Shown one piece after another: positions 7,541 to 16,470 of a DNA stretch of 53,041 bases. A model generated the notes under the pieces. The model worked only from the letters and a program-made list of their open reading frames with translations, made no database searches and had not been told where the DNA came from. Position 1 is the stretch's first letter. Every line of letters begins with the position of its first letter. This DNA comes from Collinsella sp. (GTDB taxonomy: Bacteria; Actinomycetota; Coriobacteriia; Coriobacteriales; Coriobacteriaceae): assembly GCA_031296755.1 (NCBI GenBank), contig JAUMMZ010000013.1:1-53041 (forward strand), given 5' to 3'. Both the position numbers and the translations under genes were made by a program.

Positions 7541-8875
7541 CTAGTCCTCCATGCCGAGGTCGATCGTGGTGCCCTCGAAAATCTTGTTGACGGTGCGGAC
7601 GGCACACATCTTGCCACACATGGTGCAAGTGCCTTCGGTGGCGGCGGGGGACTCCTCGTAGCGCTTCTTGCCCGTAACCGGGTCGAGTGCGCACTTCCAC
7701 ATGGCGTCCCAATCGAGCTTGCGGCGTGCCTGGCCCATCTTGTCGTCCATGTCGCGGGCGTGCGGCACCTTCTTGGCGATATCGGCGGCGTGCGCGGCAA
7801 TCTTAGTGGCCATGAGGCCGTCGAGCACGTCCTGGGCGTTAGGCAGGCATAGGTGCTCGGCCGGCGTCACGTAGCACAGGAAGTCGGCGCCGGAGCTCGC
7901 GGAGATGGCGCCGCCGATGGCTGCGGTGATGTGGTCGTAGCCCACGCCGATATCGGTCACCAGCGGCCCCAGCACATAGAACGGGGCGTTGTGGCACAGA
8001 CGCTTCTGCAGCTTCATATTGGCGGCGATCTCGTCGAGCGCCATGTGACCCGGGCCCTCGACCATGACCTGGACGCCGGCGGCCCAAGCACGCTTGCACA
8101 GCTTGCCCAGTTCGATCATCTCGGCAGTCTCGGTGGCGTCGTTGGAGTCGTAGAGACAGCCCGGGCGGCAGGAGTCGCCGAGCGAGATCGTTACGTCGTA
8201 CTCGTGGCAGATTTCGAGCACCTCGTCGTAGAACTCGTAGAAGGGGTTCTCGTTACCGGTGACTTCCATCCAGCCAAACAGCAGCGAGCCGCCGCGGCTG
8301 ACGATGTTCATGAGGCGGCCGGTCTCCTTGAAGGTCTTGATGACCGATTTATTGATGCCGCAGTGGATGGTCATAAAGTCCACGCCGTCTTCGGCGTGTG
8401 CACGCACGACCTCGAGCAGATCGTCCTTGGTCAGCTTGACCAGCGGCTTTTCCATGTAGCCGATGGCATCGTACATGGGGACGGTGCCTACCATGAGCGG
8501 CGTCTCGTCGATGAGCTGCTGGCGGAACTGGCGCGTCTTGCCCGAGTTGGAGAGGTCCATGATGGCGTCGGCGCCAAAGTCCTCGGCGATCTTGACCTTC
8601 TTCCATTCCTCAGCGGCGTCGGCCTTGTCGCCCGAGATGCCCAAGTTCACGTTGACCTTGGTGGACAGGCCCTCGCCGACGCCAAAGGCACGCATGCCCT
8701 TTTTGATATGCACGATGTTGGCGGGAATGGCGATGCGGCCGTCGGCCACGCGCTCGCGGATGTACTCGGGGTCGCGATGCTCGCGCTCGGCGACCTCCTT
8801 CATCTGCGGTGTGATCTGCCCGGCGCGGGCGAAGTCGATTTGCGTGACGAGCTTGGGCTCGGTCTGTGTGCTCAT
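7541..8875 (-). CDS. thiC: Phosphomethylpyrimidine synthase
   Basis: The 444-residue radical SAM enzyme converts aminoimidazole ribotide to HMP-phosphate. Family features are visible throughout: MDLSNSGKTRQFRQQLI, HCGINKSVIK, SRGGSLLFGWM, the SLGDSCRPGCLYDSND segment, EGPGHMALDEI and ITAAIGGAIS, and the C-terminal cluster-binding GTCTMCGKMC (CX2CX3C spacing, as in short clostridial-type ThiC). The start at 8875 is chosen because AAGGGAG precedes it; that Shine-Dalgarno sequence is also the 3' end of the TPP riboswitch. It is the first gene of a thiC-thiD unit. Confidence 0.96.
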   Translation of the reverse strand: MSTQTEPKLVTQIDFARAGQITPQMKEVAEREHRDPEYIRERVADGRIAIPANIVHIKKGMRAFGVGEGLSTKVNVNLGISGDKADAAEEWKKVKIAEDFGADAIMDLSNSGKTRQFRQQLIDETPLMVGTVPMYDAIGYMEKPLVKLTKDDLLEVVRAHAEDGVDFMTIHCGINKSVIKTFKETGRLMNIVSRGGSLLFGWMEVTGNENPFYEFYDEVLEICHEYDVTISLGDSCRPGCLYDSNDATETAEMIELGKLCKRAWAAGVQVMVEGPGHMALDEIAANMKLQKRLCHNAPFYVLGPLVTDIGVGYDHITAAIGGAISASSGADFLCYVTPAEHLCLPNAQDVLDGLMATKIAAHAADIAKKVPHARDMDDKMGQARRKLDWDAMWKCALDPVTGKKRYEESPAATEGTCTMCGKMCAVRTVNKIFEGTTIDLGMED

Positions 8876-8883
8876 TGGCACGG

Positions 8884-8973
8884 CTCCCTTCGTTGGCATT
8901 ACCCATATCAGGTTTGCGGGTCAGGGCGGGCGCGCCCAGTCTCAGCCTGCCGTCTTGTCCTGCAAGCTCCCCG
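8884..8973 (-). promoter_or_regulatory. TPP riboswitch (THI box) controlling thiC
   Basis: On the minus strand the 5' arm CGGGGAGC, the GCTGAGA core and the 3' ACCTGATATGGGTAATGCC and ACGAAGGGAG elements appear in the conserved order. The final GAAGGGAG includes the thiC ribosome-binding site, which suggests translational control by sequestration. A TATACT at 8991-8996 (minus strand) is a plausible -10 box. Confidence 0.93.
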
Positions 8974-9046
8974 TTTATGTAATGGGCTCAAGTATAGCTC
9001 GAATGGGTACGATTGGCCTAACGAGCGTGCCTGTGGGGAGGCGTAC

Positions 9047-9562
9047 ATGGAAGACAAGCATCTATATCGAGAGACGCAATGGGATGTATCGGCCGAGGAA
9101 AGCCGTGCGCACCATGGGTTGGTCGCGATTGGTTTTGCGGTGCTTGCCGTGCTGGTGATTGCCTTTTGTATTTGGACGTTCGGCGGTCGTGGCGGCGCCG
9201 CCTGGGAGTTTGAAGCCGACGAGGGCCTGCCGATTATGACCATGAAAGTTTCTGGTGGCAACACGGTTGCCGCACCCGGCGACTATTGGTATCCGTGTGA
9301 CGAGTTTGTGCAGCTGCAGCTGAGCGGCGGGTCTATTCCGGGCGAAGAAATCGAACGCGTGACGTTTGATGCGGCAATCAAAACACTCACGGTGAAGCTC
9401 AAAGATCAAGGGGGCGTGCCCACGACCATGGATATCGCTCTGACGGAGTGGCGTCTGGAACCTCCGTCGGGCGTTACGGTATCCGACGTAGAGCACGTTA
9501 AGATTACCTACCAAGATGGCTCGACGAGCGAGATTGCAAAGGCCGATGGCTTGGCGGAGTAA
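9047..9562 (+). CDS. Single-pass membrane protein of unknown function
   Basis: The 171-residue product has a charged cytoplasmic N-terminus (about 23 residues), one membrane helix (VAIGFAVLAVLVIAFCIWTF, about residues 25-45) and an extracytoplasmic domain of roughly 120 residues that looks beta-rich. I do not recognise the family. The ATG at 9047 has GGGGAGG seven bases upstream. It is divergent from thiC and convergent with yaaA, so it is transcribed alone. Confidence 0.75.
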   Translation: MEDKHLYRETQWDVSAEESRAHHGLVAIGFAVLAVLVIAFCIWTFGGRGGAAWEFEADEGLPIMTMKVSGGNTVAAPGDYWYPCDEFVQLQLSGGSIPGEEIERVTFDAAIKTLTVKLKDQGGVPTTMDIALTEWRLEPPSGVTVSDVEHVKITYQDGSTSEIAKADGLAE

Positions 9563-9585
9563 TGGGGTGTTTGGAAACGGCGGGC

Positions 9586-10395
9586 CTATTGTGCCTGCGC
9601 GTTCATGAAAACCAGGGTGTTTTTGTCTGAAAGCTCGGGGATGTGCCGATAGCCGATATTGAATGCGGTGAGTTCGCTTGCATCCTCGAGCTTGTTTTCT
9701 GCCATCCACCGCACCATGGAGCCGCGCGCCTTTTTGCTGGCGGTCGACCGTTGGATGGGCTTCCCGTTGCGGATACCCTCGCCAAAGAGGCATGTGACGG
9801 CCGTGGCGTCGCTCGCGAGGTGGGGCAGAACGGCTTTGGCATACTCTACGCTGGCGAGGTTGACGATCGTGGTGTTTGAGCCTGCCGGGGCGATAGCCCG
9901 CGCGAGCTTGTCGCTCCAAAACGCGTAGAGGTCTCGGGCATCGTCAACGGCGAGCTTCGCGCCCATCTCCAGCCGATACGGTTCGACGGCATGAAAGGGA
10001 CGAACGCACCCGTAGAGGCCGGAGAGGATCCACAGATGGTCTTGCAGCCATGCGAGCTGCGCGGAATCCATCACCTCGGGTGCCATGCTCTGGTATTGAA
10101 TGCCGTGATAGGACATGACGGCAGGGGAGAGGTGGCGAGCGAGTGCGGGATTGTCGAGATCGCCGCTTTTCAGGATGGGCCCGAACTCATGCAGGGTGTT
10201 GAGGCAAGGCCCCAGCAGTTTGTCACTCACGTTCCACAGCGCCTGCAGGCCGCCGCTGCCTTCATTCCGCTCGATATCTAGCAGTGCGCGGTGGAGGCGA
10301 GCCGTCTCGCGCACAAAGGGTGGGATGCCCAGGACTTCAAAAGCATCTTGGGCCGCGCGCATCTGCTTGGCGGGCGAAATGATGACCTGCAGCAT
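9586..10395 (-). CDS. yaaA: Peroxide stress protein YaaA (DUF328)
   Basis: The 269-residue protein belongs to the YaaA family, which binds DNA and lowers free iron during peroxide stress in E. coli. The N-terminal IISPAKQM, central YHGIQYQSM and LSGLYGCVRPF, and GEGIRNGKPIQRSTASKKARGSMVRWM segments are family hallmarks. The start at 10395 follows AGGAGAG; in-frame sequence further upstream has no similarity and runs through an inverted repeat. It lies downstream of the M18 aminopeptidase on the same strand. Confidence 0.92.
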   Translation of the reverse strand: MLQVIISPAKQMRAAQDAFEVLGIPPFVRETARLHRALLDIERNEGSGGLQALWNVSDKLLGPCLNTLHEFGPILKSGDLDNPALARHLSPAVMSYHGIQYQSMAPEVMDSAQLAWLQDHLWILSGLYGCVRPFHAVEPYRLEMGAKLAVDDARDLYAFWSDKLARAIAPAGSNTTIVNLASVEYAKAVLPHLASDATAVTCLFGEGIRNGKPIQRSTASKKARGSMVRWMAENKLEDASELTAFNIGYRHIPELSDKNTLVFMNAQAQ

Positions 10396-10420
10396 GAACT
10401 CTCCTCTGCCAAAAAAGAAA

Positions 10421-10483
10421 TTGCGGTGGAATACGGTCTGTTTTGGCCGTTTATGGGCCAGTTTAGTCCGTATTTCTCCGCAA
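10421..10483. repeat. Inverted repeat, family shared with 31227-31297
   Basis: TTGCGGTGGAATACGG... at 10421 is an imperfect inverted repeat of the sequence ending CCGTATTTCTCCGCAA at 10483, with GGCC...GGCC near the centre. The arm sequence matches the element at 31227 (TTGCGGTGAAATA), so these are two copies of one intergenic repeat family. Confidence 0.8.
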
Positions 10484-10498
10484 CTGATGAAGGGTTGG

Positions 10499-11896
10499 TT
10501 AGGCTCGCTCGATGAAGGCCTTGTAGCCGCGGTAGGCCTCGTAGATGTCGGCCTTGTTGGCGACCTCCCACAGGGCGTGCATGGACAGGACGGCAACGCC
10601 GGAGTCGATGACGTTCATGCCGTACTTGGCCATGATGTAGGCGATGGTGCCGCCGCCACCTGCGTTGACGCGGCCGAGCTCGCAGGTCTGGAAGTCCACG
10701 CCTGCCTCGTCCATGATGTCGCGGACGAGGGCCACGTATTCGGCGTCGGCGTCGTTCGAGCCACCCTTGCCGCGGCTGCCCGTGTACTTGTTAAAGCACA
10801 GGCCGCGACCCATAAAGGCGGCGTTTTTGGTCTCGAACTTGCCGGCATAGCCCGGGTCGAAGCCGGCGGACACGTCGGAGGAGAGCATGCGGCTGCGGGC
10901 GAGTGCGCGGCGCAGGGCCAGCGGGCTATCCTCGCCGGCGAGCGTCATGATCTCGGCGACGGTGTTCTCGAAGAAGCGACTCGTCATGCCGGTGGCACCC
11001 ACGGAACCGATCTCCTCCTTGTCGACGATGAGCGTGATGCTCGTGCGCTCCACGTTGGTGACGTTGATCTGGGCGAGCATGGAGGGGTAGGCACAGACGC
11101 GGTCGTCATGGCCATAGCCCAGAATCATGGAGCGGTCGAGGCCCATGTCGCGGGCGGGGCCGGCGGGCACGACCTCGATCTCGGCGGAGAGGAAGTCCTC
11201 CTCCTCGACGTCGTACTGCTCCTTGAGGATATCCAGGAACATCTGCTTGACGGGCTCCTTGGGGGCGTCCTTGTCGTCCTCGTCAAACTTGACGGGGCGG
11301 CCGCCCACGATCACGTCGAGAATCTCGGCATCGACGGCGTCCTTGGCAGGCTTGGACATCTGCTCGCTCGAGAGGTGGATCAGCAGGTCGGAGATGGTAA
11401 AGACCGGGTCGTCCGCCTTGTCGCCGATATTGATGTCGACGGTGGTACCGTCCTTTTTGCAGATGACGCCCACGAGTGCGAGCGGGGAGGCCACCCAGTG
11501 GTAGCTCTTGACGCCACCGTAGTAGTGCGTGTCGAGGTAGGCCATGTCGCCGGCCTCGAAGGCGGGGTTCTGCTTAAGGTCTAGGCGCGGCGAGTCCACG
11601 TGGGCGCCCAGGATGTTAAAGCCCTGCTCGAGCGGGGCGTTGCCCAGGTTGACGAGCATGAGGTCCTTGCCGTGATTGGCGGCGTACACCTTGTCGCCTG
11701 CCTTGAGCTCGCGGCCTTCGGCGATCACGGTCTCCAGGTCGACGTATCCCGCCTCCTCGGCCATCTTGATGCCGGTCTTGACGCACAGGCGCTCGGTCTT
11801 GTTCTCGCTCAAAAACTGCTTATAGCCGCGGCAAAGCTCCTCGAGCTCCTCGACTTGCTGTGGCGTGTACTTTTTCCATGCGCAGGGACGCTCCAT
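10499..11896 (-). CDS. M18 family aminopeptidase (aspartyl aminopeptidase type)
   Basis: The 465-residue protein is a dinuclear zinc aminopeptidase that removes N-terminal, often acidic, residues in the cytosol. Metal and catalytic segments are visible: GAHVDSPRLDLKQNP (His and Asp ligands), DKEEIGS (catalytic Glu-Glu pair), SSDVSAGFDP and the C-terminal SMHALWEVANKADIYEAYRGYKAF with the last His ligand. The start at 11896 follows AAAGGAGCC; a longer open frame upstream has no family similarity. It is divergent from polA. Confidence 0.93.
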   Translation of the reverse strand: MERPCAWKKYTPQQVEELEELCRGYKQFLSENKTERLCVKTGIKMAEEAGYVDLETVIAEGRELKAGDKVYAANHGKDLMLVNLGNAPLEQGFNILGAHVDSPRLDLKQNPAFEAGDMAYLDTHYYGGVKSYHWVASPLALVGVICKKDGTTVDINIGDKADDPVFTISDLLIHLSSEQMSKPAKDAVDAEILDVIVGGRPVKFDEDDKDAPKEPVKQMFLDILKEQYDVEEEDFLSAEIEVVPAGPARDMGLDRSMILGYGHDDRVCAYPSMLAQINVTNVERTSITLIVDKEEIGSVGATGMTSRFFENTVAEIMTLAGEDSPLALRRALARSRMLSSDVSAGFDPGYAGKFETKNAAFMGRGLCFNKYTGSRGKGGSNDADAEYVALVRDIMDEAGVDFQTCELGRVNAGGGGTIAYIMAKYGMNVIDSGVAVLSMHALWEVANKADIYEAYRGYKAFIERA

Positions 11897-12062
11897 GACG
11901 CAGGCTCCTTTCGGATCGATCGTGCTGGTTGATGTACCGTGAGCCATCGTATCACGCGCGGGCCCGCGGCGGCAGGGAAGCCTGATGTGCGGTGGCCGCG
12001 GGGCGGGGAGCGTGTAAACTGGTGTGAGCAAACCGTGCCCAGCCCAAAGCGAGGTATTCAAT

Positions 12063-14813
12063 ATGTCTGACAAGCGCCGCACCTTTGCCGTTATCGACGG
12101 CAACTCGCTCATGCACCGCGCCTTCCACGCCGTGCCGCCCACCATGAATGCGCCGGACGGGCGTCCCACCAACGCGATCTTCGGCTTTCTGAACATGTTT
12201 CTCAAGATGATCGATGCCTTTAACCCCGACGGTGTGGTCGTGGCGTTTGACAAGGGCAAACCGCGCGTGCGCATGGAGATGCTGCCGCAGTATAAGGCGC
12301 AACGCCCGCCCATGGACCCCGATCTGCATGCGCAGTTTCCGATGATCAAGGAGCTGCTCACCGCGCTCAACGTGCCGATTCTGCAGTCCGAGGGCTGGGA
12401 AGGCGACGATATCCTGGGAACCATGGCGCGCCTGGGTGAAGAGGCCGGCTGCGACATGCTGCTGGTGACCGGCGACCGCGACATGTATCAACTCGTGACC
12501 GAGCACGTCAACGTGGTCTCGACCCGCAAGGGCCTGTCCGACGTGGCGATCATGACGCCCGAGAGCGTGGACGACCTGTATCACGGCATTACGCCGGCGC
12601 TCGTGCCCGATTTTTACGGTCTAAAGGGCGATACGTCGGACAACATTCCCGGCGTACCGGGCATCGGCCCCAAAAAGGCGAGCGCGCTCATCGCACAGTA
12701 CGGCAGCTTGGACGAGGTCATCGCGCATGCCGACGAGGTCAAGGGCAAGATGGGCGAGAACCTGCGTGCGCACATCGACGATGCGCTGCTGAGCCGCAAG
12801 GTCGCAACCATTCGCACCGATGCGCCCGTCGAGCTCGACTTTGACGAAACGTCCTTCCCGGCGTTTTCTGCCGACGAAGTGTCCGCGGCGCTGGGCACAC
12901 TTGGTATCACCGCCATGCGGAACCGTTTCTTGGCGCTGATCGGCGGCGAGGGCGGGGCTGCTGCTGCCTCCAGTGTGTTTGAGATACCTGCTATGGTTCG
13001 CGCAGCCGCCGGCGATGCCGACGCGCTTGGTGCCGTTGCGGCTGAGGTCTCCCGCGCGATTGATGCCGGCGAGTGGGTCGCCGCCGTGGTGGACGACGAC
13101 AAGGAAGAGGGCGCGCTCTTTGGATTGACGCGCACGCTGTGGTTGGCGACGTCCAAGGGCCTGTTCGCGCTCGAGGAGGGCGACAGCGCCTCCACTGCCG
13201 TAGTCGATGGCTTCAACTTCGCTCACGGTGTGATCGCCGGCGTGCTTGCGCGCCTGTTTATGGAGGGCCGCGTGGCGAGCCCGGATACGAAGGCGCTGCT
13301 GCACGAGCTTTCGCCCATCGATTCTTCTGAGCCCGAGCTCATGGATCCGCTCGCTGCCGATTCCACGCGTATCTTCGATACCGTGGTCGCCGCTTACCTG
13401 CTGGATTCCGATCGCTCCGAGTTCGATGAGGCATATCTTGCCGATACGTATCTGCAGATGGCGCTGCCTGCGGTGCGCGGCGCAGAGGGTGCCGGCGAGG
13501 ACGCTCCAGCGCCTGCCGCCCGTACTGCGGCTCTGACGCTGGCGCTCGTGATGCCGTTGCGCGAGTGCATGGCCCGTGAGAATGCCGCCAACGTGTTCGA
13601 TGGCATCGAGATGCCGCTCGTTCCGGTGCTTGCCAAGATGGAGCGCGCGGGCATGCTCGTGGACCCCGATCGCCTGCGCAGTCTGTCCGAGGGTCTGGCG
13701 ACCCAGATCACCGAGGTCGAGCGAAGCATTCGCGACCTTGCCGGTGATGAGACCTTTAATATTGGCAGTCCCATGCAGCTGTCGCATGTGCTCTTTGATG
13801 TGATGGGCCTTCCGACCAAGGGTCTCAAAAAGACCAAGCGCGGTTACTATTCGACCAATGCCAAGGTGTTGAGCGATCTTGCCCGCGACCACGAGATCGT
13901 GCGCCTGATTTTGGACTGGCGTGAGAAGTCCAAGATCAAGTCAACCTATCTGGACACGTTGGGACCGTTGCGTCGAGGCGACGGCCGCGTGCACACCACG
14001 TATAACCAAACCATTACCGCAACGGGACGTCTGTCCTCGAGTGATCCGAACCTGCAGAACATTCCGACGCGCTCTGAGCTGGGTCGTACCGTCAAGACGG
14101 CGTTTTCGGCAGGCGAGGGCAGCGTCTTTTTGGCGGTGGACTACTCGCAGATCGAGCTGCGTCTGCTGGCGCATCTTTCGGGCGACGAGCACCTGGTGCG
14201 CGCCTTCAACGAGGGCGAGGACTTCCATGCCGAGACGGCGGCGCGCGTGTTTGGCGTGCCGGTGTCCGAGGTAACGCCCGACCTGCGCAGCCGCGCCAAG
14301 GCCGTGAACTTTGGCATCGTGTACGGTCAGCAGGCGTACGGCCTGTCGCAGTCGCTGCACATCTCGATGGCCGAGGCGCGCGACATGATCGACCGCTACT
14401 ACGAGGCCTACCCGGGCGTGCGCACGTTCCTCGACAACGTGGTGGCGCGCGCCAAGCAGACGGGCTATGCCGATACCATGTACGGACGCCGTCGTCATAT
14501 TCCGGAGCTCAAGGCCAAAAACCCGCAACTCCGCGGCTTTGGCGAGCGCACGGCCATGAACCACCCCATGCAGGGAACCGCCGCCGACATCATCAAGATC
14601 GCGATGGCCCGCGTAAGCCGTCGCCTGGAAGAAGAAGGCTTTGCCGCCCACATGATCCTGCAGGTACACGACGAACTGGACTTTGAGTGCCCCGTCGATG
14701 AAGTCGAGCGCCTAACCACCATGGTCCGCGACGTCATGGAACACGTCGTAGACCTACGCGTACCCCTAATCGCCGAAGCCAGCACCGGCATAACCTGGGC
14801 CGACGCCAAATAG
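12063..14813 (+). CDS. polA: DNA polymerase I
   Basis: The 916-residue protein has an N-terminal 5'-3' exonuclease domain (residues 1-300; GNSLMHRAFHA, WEGDDILGT, GDRDMYQL, KGDTSDNIPGVPGIGPKKA), a middle domain, and a family A polymerase domain (about 560-916; TGRLSSSDPNLQNIP, VDYSQIELRLLAHLS, RAKAVNFGIVYGQQAYGLS, QVHDELDFE). The middle 3'-5' proofreading domain lacks the DxE, NxxxD and YxxxD metal-binding motifs, so proofreading is probably lost, as in many Gram-positive enzymes. The ATG at 12063 is preceded by GCGAGG. A perfect hairpin follows. Confidence 0.96.
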   Translation: MSDKRRTFAVIDGNSLMHRAFHAVPPTMNAPDGRPTNAIFGFLNMFLKMIDAFNPDGVVVAFDKGKPRVRMEMLPQYKAQRPPMDPDLHAQFPMIKELLTALNVPILQSEGWEGDDILGTMARLGEEAGCDMLLVTGDRDMYQLVTEHVNVVSTRKGLSDVAIMTPESVDDLYHGITPALVPDFYGLKGDTSDNIPGVPGIGPKKASALIAQYGSLDEVIAHADEVKGKMGENLRAHIDDALLSRKVATIRTDAPVELDFDETSFPAFSADEVSAALGTLGITAMRNRFLALIGGEGGAAAASSVFEIPAMVRAAAGDADALGAVAAEVSRAIDAGEWVAAVVDDDKEEGALFGLTRTLWLATSKGLFALEEGDSASTAVVDGFNFAHGVIAGVLARLFMEGRVASPDTKALLHELSPIDSSEPELMDPLAADSTRIFDTVVAAYLLDSDRSEFDEAYLADTYLQMALPAVRGAEGAGEDAPAPAARTAALTLALVMPLRECMARENAANVFDGIEMPLVPVLAKMERAGMLVDPDRLRSLSEGLATQITEVERSIRDLAGDETFNIGSPMQLSHVLFDVMGLPTKGLKKTKRGYYSTNAKVLSDLARDHEIVRLILDWREKSKIKSTYLDTLGPLRRGDGRVHTTYNQTITATGRLSSSDPNLQNIPTRSELGRTVKTAFSAGEGSVFLAVDYSQIELRLLAHLSGDEHLVRAFNEGEDFHAETAARVFGVPVSEVTPDLRSRAKAVNFGIVYGQQAYGLSQSLHISMAEARDMIDRYYEAYPGVRTFLDNVVARAKQTGYADTMYGRRRHIPELKAKNPQLRGFGERTAMNHPMQGTAADIIKIAMARVSRRLEEEGFAAHMILQVHDELDFECPVDEVERLTTMVRDVMEHVVDLRVPLIAEASTGITWADAK

Positions 14814-14846
14814 GAAAGCGCCCACAGTTCCAAAGTAACCAAACCA

Positions 14847-14880
14847 GAAGGGGGCTCCTTGCCAACAAGGAGCCCCCTTC
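14847..14880. terminator. Strong hairpin between convergent polA and HAD genes
   Basis: GAAGGGGGCTCCTTG and CAAGGAGCCCCCTTC form a perfect 15-bp stem with a four-base loop, 33 bases after polA. The following T run is weak (ATTCC), but position and stem strength support termination. Confidence 0.75.
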
Positions 14881-14947
14881 ATTCCAAAAAATCAGCCAAG
14901 TATCTAGACACTCAAGACACCATCTAGGCGGCAAGCAAGTAAACCTA

Positions 14948-15077
14948 GGACCTGGCCGGGCGGCGCGGATTAGTTTTTCGTAGATTCCGCACGAGCCGGA
15001 AAGCACTTAATGTGCTTTCCGAGCGAGCCCAGGACCTGACCGAACGAAAAACTAATCCGCGCCGCCCGGCCAGGTCC
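14948..15077. repeat. Long inverted repeat, perfect 34-bp arms with nested hairpin
   Basis: Arms at 14948-14981 and 15044-15077 are exact reverse complements, starting GGACCTGGCCGGGCGGCGCG. The 62-base interior holds a second perfect hairpin, GGAAAGCAC/GTGCTTTCC (14998-15020). The element sits in the convergent polA/HAD intergenic space, beside a separate terminator-like hairpin. Confidence 0.93.
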
Positions 15078-15088
15078 GACGAGCCACG

Positions 15089-15916
15089 TTACCGAGCCGC
15101 CAGGATGGCGTCGATGAGCGTCAGTACGCCCCCGTCGTTGTTGCTCGGAATGCGCCACTTGGCATGCGCGTTCATGTGCTCTTCGGCATTGTCCACGATA
15201 AAGCTGTGACCGACGCGCTCCAGCATGGGGATGTCGTTGTAGGTGTCGCCCACGGCGGCAGCATCGGCAATATCGATGCCCAGGTGCTCGCACAGGTGAG
15301 CGACGCCGGCGCCCTTGTCGACGCCCAGGTTCATAAAGTCGATCCACTCGCGCCCAGCGTTGGTGACGTAGAGTTTGTCCGAGAACTCGGGGCTATAGGT
15401 CTCGCGGAAAGCGGGCTCGGCGTCGTAGCCGGGGAAGAAGACCGAAATCTTGTTGGACTCGAAATCAATGCCATCAAAGCTGTCGACGTAGTTGATTGTG
15501 TTGTAGTAGACGCTGATCTCGTCGTGGTATTGATGGTCGCGGGCAAGCACGTAGAACTCGTCGAAGCAGCAAAGGACGGGGACAGCGCGCGGATCCTCCG
15601 AGGCACGGCTCAAGACCTGCTGATACAGCTCCACGTCAATAGTGCTCTTATAGATATAGCCGCCGCGATAGATCACGCACGCTCCGTTGTCGGGACAAAA
15701 GGCGAGGCGGTTCTTGACGCCCTCGAACATCTCCTCGAGCTTGGGGGCGGGACGTCCGCTGGCGGGGCAGAATACGATGTCGGCGTCGGCGAGCTTGTCC
15801 AGGCGCTCATCAAGACCCTGGGGCAGCACGCGCTCGTCGGTCAGCAGCGTCTTGTCCATGTCGACGGCGAGAATCTTAATGTTTCCGATATTGGCGTCCG
15901 ATTCGTAAGTTTGCAT
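15089..15916 (-). CDS. HAD-superfamily Cof-type phosphatase
   Basis: The 275-residue protein is a cytosolic HAD phosphatase of the Cof/YbiV-like group, acting on small phosphorylated metabolites. Motif I is DMDKTLLTDE near residue 19, motif II is in CPASGR, the motif III Lys is in VDKGAGVAHL, and motif IV is GDTYNDIPML. A large alpha/beta cap lies between motifs II and III. The substrate cannot be told. The start follows GAAAGG. It is divergent from the argG leader. Confidence 0.88.
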   Translation of the reverse strand: MQTYESDANIGNIKILAVDMDKTLLTDERVLPQGLDERLDKLADADIVFCPASGRPAPKLEEMFEGVKNRLAFCPDNGACVIYRGGYIYKSTIDVELYQQVLSRASEDPRAVPVLCCFDEFYVLARDHQYHDEISVYYNTINYVDSFDGIDFESNKISVFFPGYDAEPAFRETYSPEFSDKLYVTNAGREWIDFMNLGVDKGAGVAHLCEHLGIDIADAAAVGDTYNDIPMLERVGHSFIVDNAEEHMNAHAKWRIPSNNDGGVLTLIDAILAAR

Positions 15917-16059
15917 AAAAGCGAGCCTTTCGTTTCGAGATTGTTTCAGACGTTATAACCATCAATTCGTAGTCGGGCGTATTTTCGCAGGAACGGAGCG
16001 TATTTGCACCACGCTTCACAAAGTAATGAAAAAACTTTTCAGAAATTTGAATTTGTCGC

Positions 16060-16087
16060 TTGTGCTGCGGGCACTTTAGCGTAATAT
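16060..16087 (+). promoter_or_regulatory. Candidate promoter of the argG leader transcript
   Basis: TTGTGC (16060-16065) and TAATAT (16082-16087) are separated by 16 bases. Transcription from here would begin about 100 bases ahead of the arginine-rich leader ORF. Confidence 0.5.
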
Positions 16088-16190
16088 AGCGACCATCGAA
16101 AACGGAGACGGAAAAACAACCGCTTACCGAGGAAAAGGTACCGTTTACGATATTAGAATTGCGCCCGGCGATAGGTGAAAGGAGAGGCAG

Positions 16191-16265
16191 ATGCAGTTCG
16201 TAACGATCATCACCACTGCAGACAATGCCATCCGACGCCAGCGCGCAATTTCCCGACGACGATAA
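16191..16265 (+). CDS. Arginine-rich leader peptide of argG (24 residues)
   Basis: An ATG with a strong GAAAGGAGAGG ribosome-binding site opens a 24-codon ORF whose second half is arginine-rich: codons 15, 16, 18 and 22-24 are CGA, CGC, CGC, CGA, CGA, CGA, followed by TAA. Six of the last ten sense codons are Arg, and three form a run at the stop. Placement about 200 bases before argG and overlap of the Arg run with a hairpin arm are the classic signs of ribosome-mediated transcription attenuation. Low charged tRNA-Arg would stall the ribosome on the CGA run. It is too short for routine gene callers. Confidence 0.8.
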   Translation: MQFVTIITTADNAIRRQRAISRRR

Positions 16266-16419
16266 CAATCGTCTCTGTCCGCATGGGGCGAATTGCCTCA
16301 ACAGAGTCATTTTGAGGTCGTTGGGTTTTAGCACGACATTGCTGCATGTTTCTAGGGCATGTATGTGCTGATTTTTGCTATTTAACCTGATATTGCACGA
16401 TTTTTGACCTCGAAATGAC
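16258..16419 (+). promoter_or_regulatory. argG attenuator region (alternative hairpins)
   Basis: Stem A (GACGAT 16258-16263 with ATCGTC 16268-16273) includes the last Arg codons and stop of the leader ORF. Stem B (CTCTGT 16273-16278 with ACAGAG 16301-16306, inner GGGGC/GCCTC) abuts it. A terminator-like hairpin AGCAC (16330)...GTGCT (16369) precedes GATTTTT. A long-range pair, 16306-16319 with 16406-16419 (14 bp, one wobble), encloses it and could act as the alternative fold. Which fold terminates is inferred. Confidence 0.6.
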
Positions 16420-16470
16420 TTGCAACTGACCGATGTTCTAACTAGCTACCAAGGGCGAAAGGAAACAGCC

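Noticed and set aside
7853..9046. Long plus-strand frame running into the small membrane protein at 9047
   Set aside because: The upstream part is antisense to thiC and crosses its riboswitch; the real start is ATG 9047 with a good Shine-Dalgarno.
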